DNA of 64,000 bases from Sitta carolinensis. Its lineage: Eukaryota; Chordata; Aves; Passeriformes; Sittidae. A program made the position numbers and the translations under genes. Location: the NCBI GenBank assembly GCA_032173965.1, contig CM063288.1, positions 9,962,501 through 10,026,500 of the forward strand, in the 5' to 3' direction. The notes beneath the pieces were generated by a model. The model ran no database searches, was not told the origin of the DNA, and worked only from the letters and a program-made list of their open reading frames with translations. Every line of letters begins with the position of its first letter. Within the stretch, counting starts at the first letter, position 1. Positions 1-14,480 of this stretch are shown here, piece by piece.

Positions 1-3000
1 TTTCTGCCTGTACTGAGTTTTTTTCACAGTTCAAGCAAGGAGACCATGAAGGTAATTTCACATGCCACCACTATGAAGTTTAGTCCATGGTCAGCACTGC
101 CAGACTTTAACGTGAGGAAAGGGATACTTCATCTGGGCAACGAGTGCTTGGGCTCTTAGACACAGCAGCCTAATTTATCAGTTCACAACATCAGAGACTT
201 AACAAGTGAGTGAATGGAGCAGGGTGAATAGCTCCAGGAATTCCAGTCAGTGCCATAAAACACAGTCACCCCAGAGCGGAAAGCCTCCAGATTGCAAATA
301 CATACATTTCCTTGAAAGACATTGTGGGAGGCAGAGAAAGCCATAGGGGAAAGACCTTTAGAGCATAAAGAAGCCTGCAAACATGTTCAGCTCATGCAAA
401 GAATGATTAATGTAGGTCTAGACAGTCAACAGCAGCACCTGGTAAAATCCAGTAATGTCCACAGGCAGACATTGTGCCAAATTCCTTCCTGCTGCAGGCA
501 GGTATAACCACTCTGGGACTTGCACATTTGATCCAGAGCTTGACTGAGCTCATAGATGATGAGAGGAAAAAAAAACTCTTCAAAGACAGTAAAATCACTT
601 TTTCTACATAATACTGACATCTCTTGCAGTAAGCACTCATCAGTTCCCACACCCTGCTCCTGGCAGTGCAGGAGAGCAATGCACATCATTTACAGAAGAA
701 CTGTAATTAAAATAAGGAACTAGGGAGAGAAGATGAGATGCTACACATCAATTCAAAGTAAGATATCTCATGATGAGTGCAGGTTCTTATTAAAGTTTTA
801 CTGAATTTAAAACGGAAAGAAAAATATTTTGCTTTTATAACAGCAAAATATTTTGTTTTACCTTTTCAGAGGTTTTTTTTTTTCATTTTGTTCCCTTTTT
901 TTTGATCAGTCTACTCAAAAAAAAGGACAAAAACCTTTGAATTTTATCAAAATATTTTGATTGACATAACATTTTAGAGTTATTTTTGTGGGATATTTCT
1001 AAATATTTCAGATTTTTCCTCACTTAAAAATTTCAACTTCAAAATAGCAGATTCTTCCACAATCTTAGCTTCTGCCCATTTGCAGTGCAGAGTTTAGCAT
1101 GAGATTCACTTTGTGCTTTATGTCTTCTAAACAAAAATGGTATAAGTATTCCTTAAGACCTACAGGATTTTGGCCAGAATCCAGACATAAGGGCAAACAC
1201 TGGATTTCAGTGCATCTGTCAGGAGTAAAGGTTGAGAGCTCTATCCCATGGGTCTGTTTTGATACTATAAGAGAATTTCAGTTCTCTTTAGAATTGCACA
1301 ATTAAAAAGCTGATGCCACTTTTTTTCCCTGGGTTGGATAATGAGGGCTGACCATGACTAATAAATGAGTGGTACTCTTTTTTTCCTTTTTGAGCTCCAC
1401 CCATATACAAACAAAGCAGATCTTTGTAGGCACAATGATTTACCTAAAATAGTTCACTTATCAGATAGATGCTTCCTGCCATGCCAGGCTAGGTGAAGAC
1501 TGACTGTTGTATTATATCCAGAAGGACTTGCTCTGAAGCTACAAAATCAATCTATGTTGTAAGATGCACTTGTAAAATCAATTTTTGTGTATTCATTCAT
1601 ACAGCAGACTTTACTCATTCTTTCACAAAACTACCATGATGGCATTGAGAGTGGAAAAAGTCCTTTTCACAGAGTCCTCAGGGGACAGGGGAAACTGATG
1701 TGCTATTCCAAATCCAGCTCCAAAACCTCTAGCTCACCTCCAAGTTATTCTGAATCTGTCTCCCAGAAAGGCCAGGCTCTCTCACTCTGTCTAGCAAGAG
1801 AGGCTAAACCATGCCAATGAAGCCACTGGATGTGAAGCATCATCCCTTTTTACATGTGGAGACAAATGTGGGAGAGATCAAAATCACTGGAGCTGACTGA
1901 GCAAACAGGTTGATAACTCAGTATTTCAAAGGCAGTAGAAGACCCGAAAGACATCGTTGACACCAAGAGTGAGAAAGTTGAACCTAAAAAGCCTCTGGAA
2001 AGCAAAAATGAATCCAACAGTCAAAATCTTGTCAATAAATGTGCAGACCCCAGCTGAGCCAATCTCTGAGCTAAGATTCTCTGACTGTCTTCCCAAGATC
2101 ACTTGAGGTATTTCTCCAGCTTCAGATGCTCTCACCTTTGCAGGAGACTCAGGTCTCCTCAGGGGCCAGTGTGTGTTCTCTTCAGGTTTACCATCATGCT
2201 AGGCACTGTCCCACACTAATGGGAACTCACGCATTGCTCTGATGGCAATGCAGTTTTAATGCTGCTTCCCTTAATCTTGAACTTCCATCACGATTGAAAA
2301 CAATTTCAGCTCTCCAGCATAGTACCTCCACCTATCAGTCACCTGCAACTTGAAGAACCAGAGGAACTCTCTTATCAGCTAAAGCAGGTTCAGATAAATG
2401 CTCTGAAAAGTAATTGCCTGGTTTTAAATGCCTGCTCCCTTTTTCTTATTAGCTATATTGCTCCTCTATCAAAAGCACAATAAAACTTCACTGGCAAATC
2501 CATCTACAAGTGCCACATGTGAATGATCATCGACCTATTCGTCTCAGGAACTACATACCCAGGTGGTGCTTTTCCTGCTGACAGACCTGAAAATTATATT
2601 GACAAATTAACATATGCCAGGATAGTAATGATAGGAATCTGCTAGTCAGAGAACTTACAATTTATTGTAGATGTCAGCAAGCCCACAGTAATGAAAATCA
2701 GAGAGAGCAGATTCTTGAAATACTGCACCTAATGATATGGGCCTAATACTGAGCCACTCATTTGACCTGGAAGAGGCATATCAAACACACATCAGACCAA
2801 ATCTGCTCCACCAGACTAATGGGTTTCCTACCTGTGAGTTAAACTAATGCCAGTATAACATCCTGTGCAGAAATGGGGCCAATGCAGTGGGTTTCTCTAG
2901 CGAGTTGAACAACCATAGCTAGCCCTTCCCCTCTCCACCAGGAAACAACTGACAGGAATCAACAGGCTCCATTTCACAGTTGCTCTGCAAACCCCTGCCT

Positions 3001-3497
3001 CACACTGGACACATCCGCCACTTTAAGAAAAGCCTATGACATGGGAATCCCTGATACTGAGATAACACAAATATATGTAGCTATTTTCCTTGCAATTATA
3101 GCTTCACAAGTTATGCATTTTTTATACCTGGCTGGAGCACTGTAGTCCAAGGGATGAGTCTGAGTTGGGTGAACCTCACTGGGTTATTCACCCCCTCTTG
3201 TGCATGACACCACCCTTGTCTTTGTTAATGCATTCTTACATTGAATGTATTATATTTACCACATCTTCAGACACAGGAAGGATCCATAATTGCAGAAAAA
3301 TTGCAAATAGTCATGGCTGCCTCACAGTTAATTTAAAAAAGCTTAAGAGTGATCAGTTAATAATCTAACCACATGCATATTTATCCACACTGGGATATAT
3401 TTTTTGTTACACGTGCATGTACTGCTTTTATATAGGAATTATTTATTGCTCTATACATATGCTTATCTAATTGTACTGGATACACATGCTTTATTAA

Positions 3498-3523
3498 ACT
3501 CATAAATGAGTCCATTTATGAGT
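3498..3523. repeat. Perfect inverted repeat, 11-bp arms
   Basis: Left arm ACTCATAAATG, 4-base spacer, right arm CATTTATGAGT. Perfect complementarity, AT-rich. No function inferred. Confidence 0.9.
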
Positions 3524-6143
3524 CTATGTGAAAGTAGACCCCTTCATATTTTATTTATAAATGTGACAATAGAACAGCATTGACATAGAACATACATTTA
3601 ATTCTGAGGATTTAGGGTTGTCCCACAGACTTTTCTATTTTTTTGCCAGAATCAAAGCTTTTGGGTTTTCTAATTAGATTTCTAGCCCATCTGCTTGCAA
3701 AGATAGCCTCGACAATATAAGCTAACACACATTTGTCTTGCTGAGTCTGCAGCCAGTGGAAGAAACGATGAGACTAGAACATGAACTTGCATTCTCCACC
3801 TTACTGGGGTGCTAACTATAAACCCAGTTCTGGCAGCCTAAATACCAGAATTCTTAACTATTTCACTGCTGCTCATTTTGCCACCAAACCCGCAGATCAG
3901 ATGTTTGTCAAAGCCATGAATTATTCACAAAAGCTCTTGCCCATTTTGATGACCATGCTGCACAATTCAGGCTGTCAATTAGGAGTGGGCAAATGCCTGG
4001 CCAAATAAACACGCCTGCAATTATAATCAAGGATTTTGCTCTTTTTGTATTGTGTGGAGTAAAAGCAGTGATCACAGTATAATCAAACTAGTACTCGAAG
4101 CATAGTGGAAAAGACTGCAAAGGCACAATTACTGGGGATTTGATGTAGAATCCACAGGAGCATTAGCTTAATGCATAATTTTAAGTGCTTTATAACATAA
4201 AACTAAGGAAAACAAGTTAAAACCTCTGTTGCTATAACAGGCTTGACAAACAGCAGAGAACGCAGCTCAAATACACTCAGATTTTTTCCTACCACTTGAA
4301 CAAAAAGAACACTGCACTGGTCTCTTATGAGGGTGATGCTATACAAACTGCAAAAATCATCCACAAAATTAATGACTCAAAAGCCCCCAAACCGGATTCC
4401 AAATGTAAATAACTATTTCAACCTTTTTTGATATAAACTCTTCTAAAATAACTGCTGATGTGTGCTTATGTCCCTTAAGCAAGCTCAGGTTGTCGGTATC
4501 TGAAAGGGGAGGTAAGGCTGAGTCTGGGTTTATGACAGTGGCTGCTGCCTGAATTATCACATTGTGGGGATGCTGCATGGATGCTGCTGTATCCCAACCC
4601 TGGGGTTTTTAAGGACAGCAATGTTCAATGACCATGTTTCTTTAGTTCTATGGCCCATCTGACAAAAATATCTTCCATCTGTTTGTATGGTTGTGCCTCA
4701 CCATAGAAGGAGCTTGATTAAGCAATTAAGATGGTGCATGGAGCACATGTTTACACTTGCTGGATATGATGGACACATGATCACACTTGACTGCTTTTCA
4801 GGAGGAGAATCACAGTACTTAAACAAGAATTAGTAAAAGGACCCAGCAAGTAGAAGCCTTCAGGCCTTTTACTGCTTTGGTTGACCTCTTGCATCAGTTT
4901 CCAATGTATTGTAGTAAATTAATGTGCTAGCCTGAAAAAGTATTGATACCCTCCTTTCATTTGTGACTAAGAGCAGACATAGTGAATGCATGTTTCCCCC
5001 TTAATGATTTCCTTCTTATGCCCCTGGCAATTTACACAATGAATAAATATCTTTATTCTATCTTAAGATGTAAGAGACGAGGAAAAGTCTGAGAGCTTGG
5101 TAATGGCTCTCTAGAAAAATCCTCTCTAGTCTGTTGTCTTGAGATTCATTTGTTGCCTGATTCTGTTTGCAGAGGAGATATATATTTCAAGTTCATTCAG
5201 ATTCTGTTGAAGTCAGCTGTAGCCTGGAAGAACCAACAGGGGAATCCTGTAATTTTCACAGGAGGCACACATCAAAGGTAGGAAGAACTAATGGTTTGAT
5301 AAATCAATTGAGACTAACTCATAAAATTACCTCATATAAAAATTTGCTTCCAACTACCTTAAAATCCACCCCAAAAAATCCTGTTACCTCATCTGGTGAT
5401 AATGATTTCTTTGATCTTCTCTCTGCCCTATCTACCTAAAACAGTTTATCATTAGCTTTTAAAACTTGACCAATATTTGAACCTATGTGATGTAGAACAA
5501 AAAGTGTCCCAGCATTGGAAACATTCAATTTTAGCACTGCAAGAACAAACCTACATTATAAGAATGCTAACATAAACTGTTGTATCATCATAAAATGTAA
5601 CATCTTATGAAGGATTTTAAAGAGATTTTTCCACAAATAACCAGATATTAAATAAAACAGGGTCTAATATTATGCTTTAGCATATCTCAATCAAAAATCA
5701 AAAACAAAACTGGACTTTGACAAAGAACAAATAACGCCCCAGAAGATCTATGACAATTTCCTCTGAAAAGGAACTTACTTCTTGGCCAAAAGAATAAGAA
5801 ATACAAAAAGGAAAGCAATGACACGAAAAGCTATATGCCAAAGAAATGTTCACAGGTATAGGAATTAGACTTTTAACAGAATCCCTGATTATACATTTGA
5901 CTTCAGGCATCTTTTCAAGGCAGCATGAACACAGTTAAAGTTCTTTGTGCATTTGTATCCTCCCACAAAAAAAGGAAAAATATGCTTTCATTGTAAAAAC
6001 AATTGCAAGTCAGTTGCCTCTTAAAGGACAATGTCAGCACAGTATTGACAAAATGGACTTCAGCTTCTGGAAATACTGACTTGTCACCAATTTCAAAAGC
6101 CTAGAAATGGAGATCAAGACAGATTTGCATTGCTATTACATTC

Positions 6144-6183
6144 AATACATACATTTGATTTATAATACATTCATTTGATTTAT
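6144..6183 (+). repeat. 20-bp tandem duplication
   Basis: AATACATACATTTGATTTAT is followed directly by AATACATTCATTTGATTTAT, differing at one base. Confidence 0.92.
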
Positions 6184-9100
6184 GTTGCTCGAAGTTCTGT
6201 ATGTTACTCAAACATTTCTGCTTTAATTTTCCAAGTGCCCCTGGGAATGTAATAATATATAATGAGGACAACCAGCATCTTATTTGCTAAGACAAACATT
6301 TCTAAATCTAGTGTCCAAGTTAGAGCAGATGGATTCTCAAATGGCCTCTTTCTCAAAGGTACTGAGTGGATTTTACCTAACAAAAATTTATGCCTTCCTC
6401 ATGTACTTAGCAGTACCCAACAAGTCATCGAGTAAGTGTTGCTGATGCTAATGCACACAGATACAATTTAACAGTCCCTAAAACTACTGTGGTGAAGTGT
6501 CCTACAGAATTCATTCCCAAATGAAAATCCCAGGAAATCTTTTTAGCTGACCCTATTTCCATGTCACCTACAGTTTACGATCCAACACTGCAAAATCATT
6601 AGAGTGGCTGTTCTGGAAAGTAAAGAGAAACTGAGATTTCCAGTAAGCCTGGTAAGTGACGAATGATATAACAGTTGGGGTTTGCCTTGTGAAGAGAGAG
6701 GAATAAAACCCTAAAAACCTGTACATGCTGCTTGTGTATTTGATTCCTAGTCTAACAGTTCATTAAAAAGCAGAGGTCCCAGACATTCTTCCTATGGGTA
6801 AGATTTTTCACTACTTTCCTATGTACCTGAGTTTTAATTAGATTTTGGAATGGGATTGCAGCTCCTACCCACAAATCTCCAGTGGGGAGCAAAATCTTAA
6901 CTAATCTGTGATCCCAGAAATGTTTGCTTCTCCAGATGCAGTTTCTGAACTAAAATACAAATGTTCTAGAGACAAATGGAGAAGTAAGGGGACACAACCG
7001 CAAAATTGGATGCAATTAATCAGTGTTGTAAGAGTTTAGTTCTGTCTTTAGAACAAAAGAAAAAGAAATGGTCTTAAGGAACAAGAACATACTGCCTACT
7101 TGAATAATTATTAGACTAACAGTTCATTAACAAGGAAACCTTTTCAGCCATGCTTCCTATGTGCAAGATCACCCTTTAGTTAATCAGACACCTTTGGGAT
7201 TACTGTTCTCCCCTAAATTCTTCTTCCACTCCCTAGAACTGTTGTATGGTAAAATGGTACATTTCATGAGACACGTTTTCCAAGTGCATTTTCTAACACA
7301 GTATGTGGCCAATTTCTTAGAGAGTGCTCCCAATTCAGGATTGGGAAAGGCAGCTTTAAGACTCTGCTTCCCAGAAATTAGAGGTCTAATCAGTGCACAC
7401 TGTTAAAGGGATGTGTACTTCTGCTTCATGCAGCTTATGTATAATAAAACCACTTAGGGTTTTCTATCTTCAGAAGGTAAAATAACAGTTAATATTGTTT
7501 ACCAAGCAAAAATAACTTTTAATTAGTAAGTCTTTCAAACTAAACTTCAAAAAGTAGTATATATTCAATCCTCAATGACAACATCCATAGCACAAGCATC
7601 TGGCTTGGCAGACCCTCAAACAAATAAACAAACTATAAAACTTAACTTATCCTTCTAGTGAAAGTTTTCTAATAAGACAACATTAATATTAGAGACTGTC
7701 AATCCTTCTTGTATTCCCATATGAAACAGGGGAAAGGGACAGGAAAGACATATGAAAGCAGCCTGATATGCCTGAAGATGAACTGCTGCTATGAATTTTG
7801 GAGAGCGATGCAGTTATTCTACAAAGCTCATTACAATTTCTATTCAATAATTTTAACCAAAAGGAGCATTGAGCAAAGATGTCCCTTGTAAAGACAGCAT
7901 CAAGCTTATAGCAGGTTCCTGCTTCCTCTTGTTAGCACAGTAGTGTGGGAAGGTTTAAGAAGTGGAAGATTTCCCTGAAAACAGTTGAAGGACAAGGGAA
8001 AGCTGTTTTGGTGCTTTGACTTGTTGGTGGAGTACCACAAAGGATCTTTCTAAAATATTACATCACTGGAAAATTCTCTAGAGACTAAGGTTTCTCTTTA
8101 AAGTCAGACATAAAATAAAGCCCTGTGTACACAGTCAGGGAAACCAATCCTCCCCTGTTAATAGCACAAAAATATATTGTGGCACACGTTGCTGACTAGA
8201 CAATGTTTGCCAAGCCAAAAGCATGTCTGAATTACATTTTCCTGCCTTTTTCGGGAGAGAAAGGTGAGAATCTAGAATTATTTTTCTTATTTATGATTTT
8301 ACTTTGCATTAAAGTATTTCTTTCTCTCTTTTTTTTTCCTCTTAATCTAAGTATCCCAACAGTCGCACACTGTAGAGCTACAATTATGTTTTGCTGCACG
8401 CAGTGCTGCAGGATCCACAGGGAACTCTGAAGCAGTGCCAGGATCCACAAGGAAGGCAAAAAACACCACAGACTTGGTTAGGAACACCTTGTGGAAAATG
8501 AGAAGAAACCATTGATGAGATTTACAACTGTCTACCCAACTTGGATACCAACTCCCTTTGCAAACAGCAGGGAACTGAGCATCCCAACCTCTGAGACAAA
8601 TTTTTGCCAGTCCCAAGCCATACTTTCCATGCTATAAGAACATCAGCCTGCTCAATCCCACATGATACCATGAATTGGTCATTGTTCTATTTTTATATGA
8701 TCAAATATTCTAATACCATAAACTAGCATGTGCTTTTATGAGGATGGGAAATGCCAAACCCTCGGTAGTGGTTTGCACATTGATTCTCTAATTGGTTAAT
8801 AACAAACCTCTTACATGATTTAGGGATACCTGCACATCTCCAGTCTCTGAGAAGGGCTGAATTCAAACCACCTTCTCTTCTCTGTGGACACTAATTAGGT
8901 CTCTTTCCTTGATGCAGCTGTCTATTCTCATAAAATTTGTAGAAATTTAATATTCTTGAGAATTTTCTCTGACAGATTTTGTTTAACAGTGACTGACAGA
9001 CAGCATGATGGCATCAGATTTTTATTATTCATTTAGAGATATGGCTAAAAGTATATTCCTGAAAGCATATCTTCAGTCCTACCCAAGCTGTGCACTGGGG

Positions 9101-9499
9101 AGCCCAGACTTTGGAGCAGCATCCCCAACACTTCCATGCATCTGATGAGGATAAAGATCAGTCCATCTAGGCTGAGACAACTCCACTTCTGTGTCTCCTG
9201 TTATTTGCTTCCTATTGGCACACAGTAAAGGTCTCATCCATTCTCCATGGGAGTTTAGAAGAGTTTTCCATTGACATACCTTGGACAACATGCCCATTAC
9301 AAAGCAGACTGCAAAAGCACAGCAGTTATTTTCCTGCTTCTAATGACATCCATGAAGAGATGGCACAACCCACTTCCAAATCATAACAATTTCTAATGGT
9401 TGAAAGGATATAGCACATACTGGAGTTACTGATGAGGAACACAAGCATCCACAGTGGAATGAGACAAGAACTATTTTATAGTCTCTGCAAAAACTGTAG

Positions 9500-11150
9500 G
9501 AAAGAGATCACCGAAAAGAAAATTCAGGATTGGCTGAACTGCTGCATATTCCAGTGATGGCTGCTGACAGCTTCAGGAGGGAACTGCGCACGGCCTGTGC
9601 CAGCTCTGCTGCCAGCAAGACGCCCCCACAAAACCTCTCTGTCTGCTAATTTTAGCTTTTCTGAATTACTGCTCACATTAGCACACGCCTGCCTTCTCCA
9701 AGGAATTCTCCCAGTCACTGCTGCCTGGACCTCTTGGAGCATTGTGGAGCCACAGGTCTGATGGTTACAAGGCCCCTGAGGAACACGCAAGAGCTTTACA
9801 CCAGCACTAGCACGGCCAAGGCCAGGGACGGCAGCACGGGGAGGTGTGCTGCAGAGACTCACAAAACACTTCTCAGAGATCCACTGAGGAAGAGGATGGA
9901 GAAAATAATGCTCTGCATAAAATTTATAGCAAGCTGTGGTGCGGGCCAGCTCCCTCACCAGTGAATGGGTGCAGGATATATCCTAGTTTACAAGTTTCTG
10001 CCTTTTCTCCATCACCTCAACTTCTTCTTACAGGCAGCAGATGCCGGTACAACCAACATGCAAAAGCCATTTAGGAGAAGGAACAATGCTGATCTAATCC
10101 CCAGACTGAGGGCCTGGACAGAGCTCAAAAAGCAGAGTTTGCAGCACAGCCCTACGTGAGACAACTCAGGGGATGGGATCAGGCCCCAGACCATGCCAGC
10201 ACCACTGGGTGGCACTAGGTCGTGGTGGCTCCTGCATCCCAGCAGTGGCGGCACGCACGGTGACGGGGGTGTTTTGCTGTTTGATCCAGATTTGGAGAAA
10301 TCCAAGCAGAATCCATCCCAGCCAGAATCCTCTGCTGGAAATGAAGTACAGCAACACAGGGAGTGGCTGCACAGGACAGGCACCCATACTGTGTGAGAGA
10401 GCCAGAATCAGCACCCCACAGCCCCAGCAGGGTTGCTGAGTAGTGCCGGAGGCTCCCCTGAGAAGACAGCTGAGGTTTTCTCAGGGCCTTGGCAAAGCCC
10501 ACCAAACCTTGAGAGGACTCAGGTGATGCCACTGCATGGAATCACCACCCATATAGGAGGCAGCTCAGCCCAGCCCAGCCCTCCTGGTCCTGGCAGGAAG
10601 CACTGCCACAGGCAGCTCAGACTGTGTTCATAGGGTTTTAAGAGTCCTCCCATGGCTCTTCTCCCAGTAAGAAAGAGAGAAGCCAGGTGTGGTGGTACTG
10701 CAGAGCTGTGGCTGGGCAGCAGCACCTCTTGGCTATTTTCAGTACAGAGGAGATGGGAAGATGGGGGTTGTGGGGAGAAAACCACTCACTGCCATCCTTC
10801 TGGCTGCTCTGAGCTTGCAGCCTGAATGCACTACCTGTGGGGAGGAGAAACGCTGCAGCTGGGAGGGCAGGGCTGAAGCAAAAAAGGCCAGAACAGTAAA
10901 ACAGAAAGTCATTGGACCCGAACTGGGTAGAGACACACTTTGCTGCCTGGGAGGAGCACAAAATAAAACAGTCACCTTTTAGCTCATTGGACGTGTGCCC
11001 TGCACAAGCCCTATCCACTGACTCCACTGAAGAAGGTACAACTGAGCTCCCACTTGGCTGGAAAACTGCCCACTGCCAGGAAAGGCAACTTCTCTTCCTG
11101 ACCTGTGCATTTCCCCTCTATGCTAAACTTAGCCTGTAGAGCTACCCTCT
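9500..11150. other. GC-richer intronic stretch with overlapping chance frames
   Basis: Compared with its AT-rich flanks this 1.6-kb part has more C and G (for example CAGCTCAGCCCAGCCCAGCC near 10561). Open frames of 60-144 codons therefore overlap on both strands. None shows a domain, and different frames are open over the same bases. I see no splice-flanked exon of a known family. Confidence 0.6.
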
Positions 11151-13361
11151 GCAATCCTAAGTCTTCAAATTATTAACCTGTTGAATTTGTGTTGGAGATG
11201 TTAGAGAAACATGAAAGAACCCAATATGACTTTGAAATCTCAGCATGAGTCTGCACGGTTGGCAGAGAGAAAAACTGAACTCCCTCCCCTACACTTTAAA
11301 ACAGAACAATTGTCTTGAAAATAATTCAGACATAATAAATGAGGGATTTATTCATATTAACTCCTTGCAGTTGCAGATTTATAGCCTAAAATTAAGCAGA
11401 CGTTGAGTGTTGAATACAATGCTTAAAAACACAATGACAAGTTGAAATCCCAGTTTCTCTGCATGTGGCAATCAGTAACTTCAATTATTTATTGGAATAT
11501 AATTAAAATATAATTAAATGGAGCAAGCTATACTTAAGAATAGAGAAATAATGTCAAACTTGGTGAATTAAAAAACAGTAAGAGATTTTCAGGTTTTCCA
11601 AAACAGTACAGAATGTTTGGATAGAAGATAAACAACTTAGAAAATACTTTGCAAATCCCTTTGTAAGTACTTTAAGGAATTTACTTTAAATAAGGAATTC
11701 ACTCTTGTAAGAACATCAACCTTTATTTTATTTTTTTTCAATTCCCAAACTCACCTTCTGAAATAAGATAATGAAATCTTCATAAACTTGTTTCAATATT
11801 AACATTAAGTTAATCTCATTTGCTTCTATTTCACAATAAAGAGAGACTTCTGTTAGACCCATATTGATGATTACTGGTAAAAGTGAGATGCAAAGCCCAG
11901 CTTACCCTGCCTTTTATTAGTCTTTAGAGGGAAAGGGCTACAGGATCCGTGCAATTCACAGTCCATCAACCACAAAGCTGTGTAGCACTTTGTGCAGCTC
12001 ATCACAAAACAGGTCTGAAAAGACTGCACTTGCACTGTTATGGAGCTGGACAGCAGAACAGGACTCAGCAGGTAACCAGGCTGGAACCACTCAGAGTGCA
12101 CTCTCAGTTCCCACAGAGGGCAGAGAAAAAGGACATCTGCTTTAGGTTTAGAGCTGTGCAAGATCAGGCCTTATGCTGTGCAGAAAAACAGCAACAGGCA
12201 ATGAAAGCAGGAAGTTGAAAAAGCATAGGAAAGCCCTCCCATTTACCTTAGGTTTGGGCTGATTTAAAAACACAGGAAATTGTGTATCTGTTAAAACCCC
12301 CCACTCTTTATACAAAACAGTATCACAAAACCTGGAGCAACTGTGTTTTTCATGCCTCTGTGGCAAGACAGGAGTGTCAAGACCTGGGTCTCTCCTGACA
12401 CACCTCCTAACAGGGACTCCAAGATAGGGAGGATACAGAAACCTGCTTCAGTTCTTCAATCTGTGAATCTGTGATTTTAATCACTTTCTTTCTGTCCTAC
12501 TTTCTATGTACACTGAGACTAAATTGTTTACTTTAGCTTGGGCTCGCAGTGTGTATTTTAATACATCAGTTTCCTTTCCCTCTCTACAATAAGCACCTCC
12601 AACACCTTCAATCTTTTCTCATCATTCCTGCTTCCCAGGCTCTGACAGCTCTTGTCACTCTCTCTGCCCTTCTAGGAAGTTCACATTTTCTAGCAGCTTC
12701 TGGTAAATGAGAGTTTCCAAGGCTGCAGCTGTAGACACTTGCTGCAGAATTTCAACATCAATTATAGCCACTGTTCACTCACCCAGGAATAAAATGCCTC
12801 AACAGGTTATTAACACAGCTGGACGGAAATCAGAGATCCTCTTCTGAAGTGCCGATTTCAACAAGCAGTAAATGTGTAACTTGGCCCCGAGGTGGTCAGT
12901 AAGGGGGCCCAGGAAGCAACACAGAGCAGCAAGCACAGAAGGTTTCCAGTAGGACAAGAGCACCAATATTTCAACAGAAGTCCCCCAGTCCCTAACAGAG
13001 TGCTAAAAACATAGCACACCAATACCACATATAGTAGAGGCTGGATTTGAACTTTCTACAGAGTGGCAAAACATTCTTAAATTTACCAGCACTCATGCCA
13101 GTTATTTACTTCTAATGAACCCCTTTCTTCAAAATATTTTACAATTATTTGTTAAGTTATATCTGAAGAAAATACTACATCTCTATTAGGCTCATAAGCT
13201 TCACTGCGTTTTTTAACTGCTGTATTTTGAAATGAGTATATGGTGGAATAATTATCTTATCGATGACACCAGATATTTAGTTACTAAAATTAGTATGAAG
13301 TCCCTGGTGTTATTTTTGAAATAGATGATTATTTTTGTAAATCTACAATAGCTTCCAGGAT

Positions 13362-13379
13362 AAAAAAAAAAAAAAAAAA
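13362..13379 (+). repeat. Poly(A) tract, 18 bp
   Basis: Uninterrupted run of 18 A following GGAT. No retroposon body recognised beside it. Confidence 0.93.
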
Positions 13380-14019
13380 GTCCTCTAAAGCTCCTTCTGT
13401 GCTAAGATCACATAACAGAAAGCACAGCTCTAGGGTTTAATTCCTATCAATCAACAAAATGAGCTTCACACTACTGCCAGCCAGAGGAGCTAGTATACAC
13501 AGTACCACAGGTCAGCTTAAAATAAATCTAAGACTGGGTAAGTATTGCTACATTTTGCCATTCCCCTGTATTGTCCGTCTAATTTTACAAAGCCCCAGTC
13601 ATTAAACTAACTATTAGGGATACTTCAGTTGTTTTACTGCTCCTAGCACCTCTGATCCAGTTTGGGCAACTCTGAGAAGCTGTTGGAACACACAGGGCTG
13701 GCCCTTGGAAACATTTTGCTGCTGTTAGGAGCCCTGGATGTCCCCCAGAACAGGGAAACATTTGAGCAGCTTTTTGAACAGAGCACAAATAAAAAGTAGA
13801 TGTCTTTAAAAACACAGGCCCCTGAGGCATCTCGGGTTTCCCCTCTGCAGAGAGCACAGAAGATTGCTTATCTTGGCTCCAGAGCAGATTGATGTGTTCA
13901 GCCGGAAGGTTCACTATAGCTGACAGAGAACATTTCCTTCTTCGTATTGCTTCACCATGCGAGGAGATAACTCAGGCTAATAATATTCTGTCTCCTTTTT
14001 ATCCTCCTATAGCCTACGC

Positions 14020-14480
14020 ATAACTTAATTCGTAATTCCAAAGGGCTCACAGAGGAGACTGGCCTGGTGCTAGTTTCATTTACACACACATAAATCAAAG
14101 CTCAGTCTACTGGAATAGATGGCACTGCATTGGTGTTAAAATATAAAATCTTCAGCAAGGCCAGAAAATTCTCCCTCAGCTCCCTGATCATAAACACCAC
14201 GTTATCCCAGATTCAGTCACGCCCTCCAAATTTCTAAACATTGCATCCATTTAAATTTGCATGTAAATAGAAGCTATCCTGAGTCACAAGAAATACAGCT
14301 TCGCCTACCCAGAAAGCATTAGTGCTAATGTAAACCAAGCAGAAAATGGCAGAGTGGTAGAAACCTGGCATCCGTGGAATTATCTTTACATCTAATGAAT
14401 AGTGTCTTCGTTTCTTAGTAACTAATTACAGTGGAACTGTTTAGAGAAAAGGACCTTGTGATATGCCTGAAAGAACCAAC
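14020..14480. promoter_or_regulatory. Candidate intronic regulatory block with OCT and FOX motifs
   Basis: An exact POU octamer ATTTGCAT (14255-14262) overlaps by one base an exact forkhead word TGTAAATA (14262-14269). Nearby are AACTTAATTCGTAATTCC (about 14021-14038) and AACTAATTACAG (about 14420-14431), both homeodomain-like. There is no repeat or coding signal in the block. Such motifs occur by chance, so without cross-species alignment this is only a candidate. Confidence 0.22.

Larger units (their letters stand above)
1..9499. other. Intronic sequence, nothing recognised
   Basis: AT-rich unique sequence. Apart from the inverted repeat at 3498 and the duplication at 6144, only short A- and T-runs appear, for example near 560, 870-930 and 8330. 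No exon, SINE or LINE is recognisable by eye. Confidence 0.6.

Noticed and set aside
9524..9958. 144-codon minus-strand frame
   Set aside because: In a GC-richer intronic block with several other open frames; no domain.
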